Below, in pieces: positions 60,902-64,000 of a stretch of 64,000 nucleotides of DNA. The stretch covers positions 124,001 to 188,000 of the forward strand of contig JAEUHY010000024.1 in NCBI GenBank assembly GCA_016795325.1, given 5' to 3'. The notes beneath the pieces were generated by a model. That model did no database searches and had not been told where the DNA came from. It saw nothing but the letters and a program-made list of their open reading frames with translations. The stretch's first letter is position 1. Every line of letters begins with the position of its first letter. Source of the DNA: Planctomycetota bacterium. GTDB taxonomy: Bacteria; Planctomycetota; UBA1135; GCA-002686595. The translations under genes were made by a program, and so were the position numbers.

Positions 60902-61387
60902 ATGACGGCACCTCGCAAACGCGCTCCGTCGCCGTTGCTGCTCGATCCGTCCTATTGGCGGTCACGCCTCGAGCAGCTGCAGCGCGTCCGAGCTTGCCTC
61001 GCGCTCTTCCCGCGCCCCGACCTCTCGAATCCGACGATGGAGGTCGTCGAGTGGCGGTTGCGCGCGCACGACGGCGCCAAGTTGTGGGGCCTGCGCGCGT
61101 GGTCGACGTTCCATCCCGAACCGCGCGGCGCCTGCATTCGCGAGGTTTCCGCCGCGGAGTTGCCGCGCGTGGATGTCGACTGTGTCGCGGCCGGCAAGGT
61201 GGACTTCGTGCTCCAGACCCCCGCGGGCCGCCGCCTCGAAGACCGCGTGCTCGATCTGGTGCGCGTGTACCAGTGCGCGCTGCAGTCGGGCATCCCGGCG
61301 CTGGAGATCCGGCTCTCAGAGAGCCGGGACGACTGCCCCGACGAGATCCTGATCGCCGCGAGTCTGTTCGAAAGCGGCATCTGCTGA
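60902..61387 (+). CDS. Hypothetical protein
   Basis: 161 residues, ATG at 60902, diverging from the amidohydrolase operon. No signal peptide or membrane segment. The sequence is a mixed alpha/beta domain with LLLDPSYWRSRLEQLQRVRA, MEVVEWRLRAHDGAKLWGLR, a Cys-containing middle (RGACIREVSAAELP, VDVDCVAAGKVDFVLQTPAG) and ALEIRLSESRDDCPDEILIA near the end. I do not recognise the family. Codon use and frame integrity support a real gene; no function is proposed. Confidence 0.7.
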   Translation: MTAPRKRAPSPLLLDPSYWRSRLEQLQRVRACLALFPRPDLSNPTMEVVEWRLRAHDGAKLWGLRAWSTFHPEPRGACIREVSAAELPRVDVDCVAAGKVDFVLQTPAGRRLEDRVLDLVRVYQCALQSGIPALEIRLSESRDDCPDEILIAASLFESGIC

Positions 61388-61452
61388 CGGGATCTGCTGA
61401 CGGCGGCTGCTGCCGAGCGCGCAGCGCGGCGTCCGCACCAGTGCAATCCTCG

Positions 61453-63204
61453 CTAGCGCGGATTCCAGAGGTAGATCTCGAGCGGCGGACCGAAGGCGTG
61501 TGCGCCGGAGAGGCGCGAGCGCAGGCCGACGATATCTCCGTACTCGAACAACTCGTCGCGCGGCGGGTCCTCGCCGTCGGGTTCGAACAAGGCGACGCGT
61601 TTGGCCTGCGCGCGGACGACCCGCTCGAACGCCTCGTGCCAAGGCAGCGAGCGCTGGCGCCGCGAGGGCTCCAGCACGACGTAGGTCGGCGCGAGAGCTT
61701 CGAGCCGCGCCCGCAACTGCTCCTCGTCGCCGTCGCGCCCCTCGCGAGCCGGCGTGAAGAGCGTGAAGTCGAACAGCGCGGTCGCCGCCGGCGCACCCTC
61801 GAGTTCGAGTTGGTAGGTCAGCCAGGCGGATTGATCTGCGATGCGCCGCGGCGCGTCGTCGAGCGCGGCGCGCCGCCAGGCGAGCGGCAAGACCACGTAG
61901 GGGCTGGTGACGATGCGCGCCTGGTCTGCGTTCGGCTGCCGCTCCAGCCACGCAGCCGCGAGTTGCAACGTGTCGGGCCGCCGCGCCACGAACACGTACC
62001 GCAACCCGTGGAGCACGGGCGCCGCGAGCGCCGCGAGGACCAGCCCCGCCCCGAGCAGTTCCGAGCGACGTTCCGCGCGTCGGGCCGCGGACTCCACGCA
62101 GACCGCCGCCGCGATGGCGAGGCACGGAAGGAGCGGGATGAGGTAGCGGTCGCGCGTGGACTCGTTGAGCAGCGCGAAGGCGACGTACGGGACCGCATAC
62201 GCTGCGCCCACGAGCCAGGTGCGCGGCGCGCCGCTCGGCGGCCGGGCCGTGACGATGGCGAGCGCGACGCCGAACAGAGCGAGCACCAAGAGCACCGGAT
62301 CGTTCCCCCACAGCGCGCTCCAGGTGGCGAACACGCCGCGACCGTTGAGTTCGCTGAGGTCGACGGCGTGCCCGTCGTTCGACATCGAGATCCCCTCGCT
62401 CGAGAACTCGATTCCGCCGGCGTGGAACGGCTGGGCGAGCCCGTACGCCGCGCCCAGCACCACGAGCGCCGCCAGTTTCCCGCGCCATGAGGTGCGGGCC
62501 ACGAGCAGCGCGACGCAAAAGGCCGGCGCGAGGAACAACCCCGTCTGCAGGCTGGCGAAACCGGCCCACAACGCGACGCCCGCCGCCACCAAGCGCAGGA
62601 CGCTCGGTTTGGCTGCGTAACCCGCGGCGGCCGCCAAGGCCAAGGCCGCGAAGGTCATGTGGGGCGCGTGCGGGCGCGCTTGGTGCGAGTAGGTCAGGTG
62701 CAGCAGGCTGAAACTCACCAGCGAAGCCGCCACGAGCGCCGCGCGCGGCGCGAGCCACTGGCGCGCGAGCAGGTAGGTTGCGAGCACGCCGGCGGCGCAG
62801 ATCCAAGCGCACCACGCGCGCACGGTGACCAGCGGGCGCGCGGCCGCCTCGAGATGTGCGTCGAGCGGAGCGTCGAGCGGAGCGCGGGCGTACGCGGCCG
62901 GGCCGGTGAGCGCGGCCAGCGGGCGCACCAGAAAGTCCGGGTAGGCGCCGTACAGGCGCTCGGCCTTCTCGCGCGCGACCTTGCCGCTCGGCACGTTGTG
63001 CGTGAGCACGTCGAGTTGGAGCGCGAGGTACGCGTCCGGCTCGGGTCGCTGCGGCGCCATGCGGCCGGCGAGCCCGACGCGCGACCAAGCCGCGAGCGCC
63101 AGCAGCAGGACGAGCAGCAGGTAGTGCGCCGCCGGCGGTCGCGAATCTCGTGCAGCGCTCGTCGCGTCGCCGAGCGCACGCGGGTCAAGGGGCGTCGGCT
63201 CCAT
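61453..63204 (-). CDS. GT-C type membrane glycosyltransferase (PMT/ArnT-like)
   Basis: 583 residues from the ATG at 63204. About 11 membrane helices (first at about 26-46, AAHYLLLVLLLALAAWSRVG) and a large periplasmic loop after helix 1 with RPEPDAYLALQLDVLTHNV, where the Asp-rich start of GT39/GT83 enzymes lies. STRDRYLIPLLPCLAIAAAV is the RY..P motif typical of that family's later helices. A soluble C-terminal domain (about 420-583) follows. It probably transfers a sugar from a polyprenyl-phosphate donor to a protein, lipid or polysaccharide in the envelope. Acceptor unknown. Confidence 0.85.
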   Translation of the reverse strand: MEPTPLDPRALGDATSAARDSRPPAAHYLLLVLLLALAAWSRVGLAGRMAPQRPEPDAYLALQLDVLTHNVPSGKVAREKAERLYGAYPDFLVRPLAALTGPAAYARAPLDAPLDAHLEAAARPLVTVRAWCAWICAAGVLATYLLARQWLAPRAALVAASLVSFSLLHLTYSHQARPHAPHMTFAALALAAAAGYAAKPSVLRLVAAGVALWAGFASLQTGLFLAPAFCVALLVARTSWRGKLAALVVLGAAYGLAQPFHAGGIEFSSEGISMSNDGHAVDLSELNGRGVFATWSALWGNDPVLLVLALFGVALAIVTARPPSGAPRTWLVGAAYAVPYVAFALLNESTRDRYLIPLLPCLAIAAAVCVESAARRAERRSELLGAGLVLAALAAPVLHGLRYVFVARRPDTLQLAAAWLERQPNADQARIVTSPYVVLPLAWRRAALDDAPRRIADQSAWLTYQLELEGAPAATALFDFTLFTPAREGRDGDEEQLRARLEALAPTYVVLEPSRRQRSLPWHEAFERVVRAQAKRVALFEPDGEDPPRDELFEYGDIVGLRSRLSGAHAFGPPLEIYLWNPR

Positions 63205-63396
63205 GCGGGCCGCGGAGAATAGCGTTCGCACGCGTCGATGTCGGGCGACACCGCCGCGGGCGCGGCGCTCGCTTCAACGCACGGACTGGGGCGCCGTCGC
63301 GCTCGACGCTCGCGCAACGGCGAGTTGCGCCGCGAGTTTGTCGGCGCGCGCGTTTCCTGCGGGCGACGGTGCGAGCTAACCTCGCGCGCACTCACC

Positions 63397-63597
63397 ATGG
63401 CTGGTCAAGGATCGACTGGAAACGTGCTGGCTGCGATCTGCAGCTTCTTCATCCCTGGCCTGGGCCAACTCGTGCAGGGACGACTGCTGAAGGCAGCGCT
63501 CATGTTCGTGCTCGGCGCGGTGATGTGGTTCTTCTTCCTGGGTTGGATCGTCCACATCTGGTCGATCTTCGACGCAGCCACCTGGAAGCCGCGCTGA
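63397..63597 (+). CDS. Small membrane protein, TM2/DUF5683-like
   Basis: 66 residues, ATG at 63397. AAICSFFIPGLGQLVQGRLL is the typical start of small TM2-like proteins (a helix ending in the PGLGQ turn), followed by a strong membrane helix ALMFVLGAVMWFFFLGWIVH and a short WSIFDAATWKPR tail. Function is unknown for this group. It is a single gene between the glycosyltransferase (divergent) and the hairpin at 63664. Confidence 0.8.
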   Translation: MAGQGSTGNVLAAICSFFIPGLGQLVQGRLLKAALMFVLGAVMWFFFLGWIVHIWSIFDAATWKPR

Positions 63598-63663
63598 GCA
63601 GCGCCCGTCGCGCACTGCGCTCGAGCACGCCGCGCGCGAGCTCTTGAGCAGCGCGGAAACGCA

Positions 63664-63699
63664 GAGGCGCGCGCGCCGCAGCAGCGGCGCACGCGCCTC
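63664..63699. terminator. Bidirectional terminator between convergent genes
   Basis: GAGGCGCGCGCGCCGC pairs with GCGGCGCACGCGCCTC over 16 positions with one mismatch, loop AGCA. It lies between the convergent small membrane protein (ends 63597) and the gene ending at 63742. No other element in this 144-base gap. Confidence 0.75.
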
Positions 63700-63741
63700 G
63701 AGAAGCGCAGTGCGTTGCGAGCAGTCGCTCCGACTGCAGCG

Positions 63742-64000
63742 TTAGAAGTGGTTCCAGAGGTACTGGTTGGTGACCTCGTGGTGGAACTGCACCTCGGACG
63801 CCTTGACCATCGTGCCCAGCGACTTGGGGCAGCGCTCGGCGCTCGCCAGCTTGAGCTCGGCGAACTTCGACGCGACGTTCTCGCCGAACAACGTCTTGTT
63901 CCACTCGCTCTGCTTGAACAGCCGGATCGCGTCCTGAATGTTGTCGGGCAGGAAGCGCGTCCGCGTGCGCTTGGCCTCGTCCTTGGGATCGCTGGTCGGG
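63742..64000 (-). CDS. C-terminal part of a probable glutamine synthetase family protein
   Basis: The last 85 residues are in the window (stop TAA at 63744-63742), open to the edge. LPDNIQDAIRLFKQSEWNKT and LFGENVASKFAELK look like the C-terminal helices of glutamine synthetase (LP..L..AI..F..S....LFGE.V...Y...K). The end reads SAERCPKSLGTMVKASEVQF then HHEVTNQYLWNHF. The active-site part is outside the window, so the identification is tentative; I cannot tell GlnA from a related ligase. Confidence 0.5.
   Translation of the reverse strand, partial: PTSDPKDEAKRTRTRFLPDNIQDAIRLFKQSEWNKTLFGENVASKFAELKLASAERCPKSLGTMVKASEVQFHHEVTNQYLWNHF

Overview
This 64 kb window is very GC-rich and codes densely on both strands. 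It looks like a chromosomal segment of a planctomycete-type bacterium (Planctomycetota). The clues are a planctomycete-style ECF sigma factor joined by a 4-base overlap to a membrane Ser/Thr kinase with TPRs, two tandem sulfatases, a GH95 fucosidase, a beta-propeller/HEAT secreted protein, many exported proteins with Lys/Glu/Asp/Pro-rich linkers, frequent GTG/TTG starts with little visible Shine-Dalgarno sequence, and a C-terminal cysteine domain carried by four unrelated exported proteins. I see no insertion sequence, phage, CRISPR array, rRNA or tRNA.

Layout. 1-10.7 kb: end of a small zincin, a DNRLRE-like secreted protein, two sulfatases, a propeller/HEAT protein, a Lys/His-rich hypothetical protein, and two tandem M14 carboxypeptidase homologues of which the first has lost its zinc ligands. 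10.9-16 kb: a lamin-tail-like secreted protein whose 3' end and trailing hairpin are duplicated downstream, then a YfiR-like protein overlapping a CHASE8-type hybrid histidine kinase. 16-21 kb: cobalamin adenosyltransferase, an M1 lipoprotein aminopeptidase, and a minus-strand operon of PLP dehydratase, SpoU/TrmJ-type RNA methylase and a SelW/Rdx selenoprotein. The selenoprotein is read through an in-frame UGA with a SECIS-like hairpin just after it, and a standard ORF call misses it. A small SET-domain protein follows. 21-29.5 kb: HAF-repeat secreted protein, ECF sigma/kinase pair, GH95 enzyme, lipoprotein alpha/beta hydrolase. 29.9-38 kb: FtsK followed in overlap by an FtsK-like protein that keeps the membrane segments and the gamma winged helix but has four 48-residue Ala/Glu/Arg repeats and low-complexity sequence where the motor should be; CoaB and an FG-GAP protein lie upstream. 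38-43.6 kb: JAMM peptidase, Mx-type zinc peptidase, large FG-GAP secreted protein, TrpD-like transferase.

43.8-60.8 kb is the main feature: one minus-strand operon of eleven exported amidohydrolase-superfamily proteins (twelve domains, one gene being a double-domain fusion). Most are joined by 1-4 base stop/start overlaps, and the operon ends at a perfect 15-bp hairpin. Only the four consecutive genes in the middle (46600-51906) keep the metal-binding HxH and the later NTD aspartate. The other seven proteins (eight domains) have lost both while keeping the fold and the C-terminal signature, so the operon appears to encode four enzymes with eight pseudo-enzyme domains. The end of the window holds an unknown protein, a GT-C type membrane glycosyltransferase, a 66-residue membrane protein and the C-terminus of what is probably a glutamine synthetase.

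Taken together the region is weighted towards the cell envelope and scavenging outside the cytoplasm: peptidases, sulfatases, a fucosidase and the amidohydrolase operon. Active/degenerate paralogue sets recur three times (M14, FtsK, amidohydrolase). All functional statements rest on reading motifs by eye; no database search was run.
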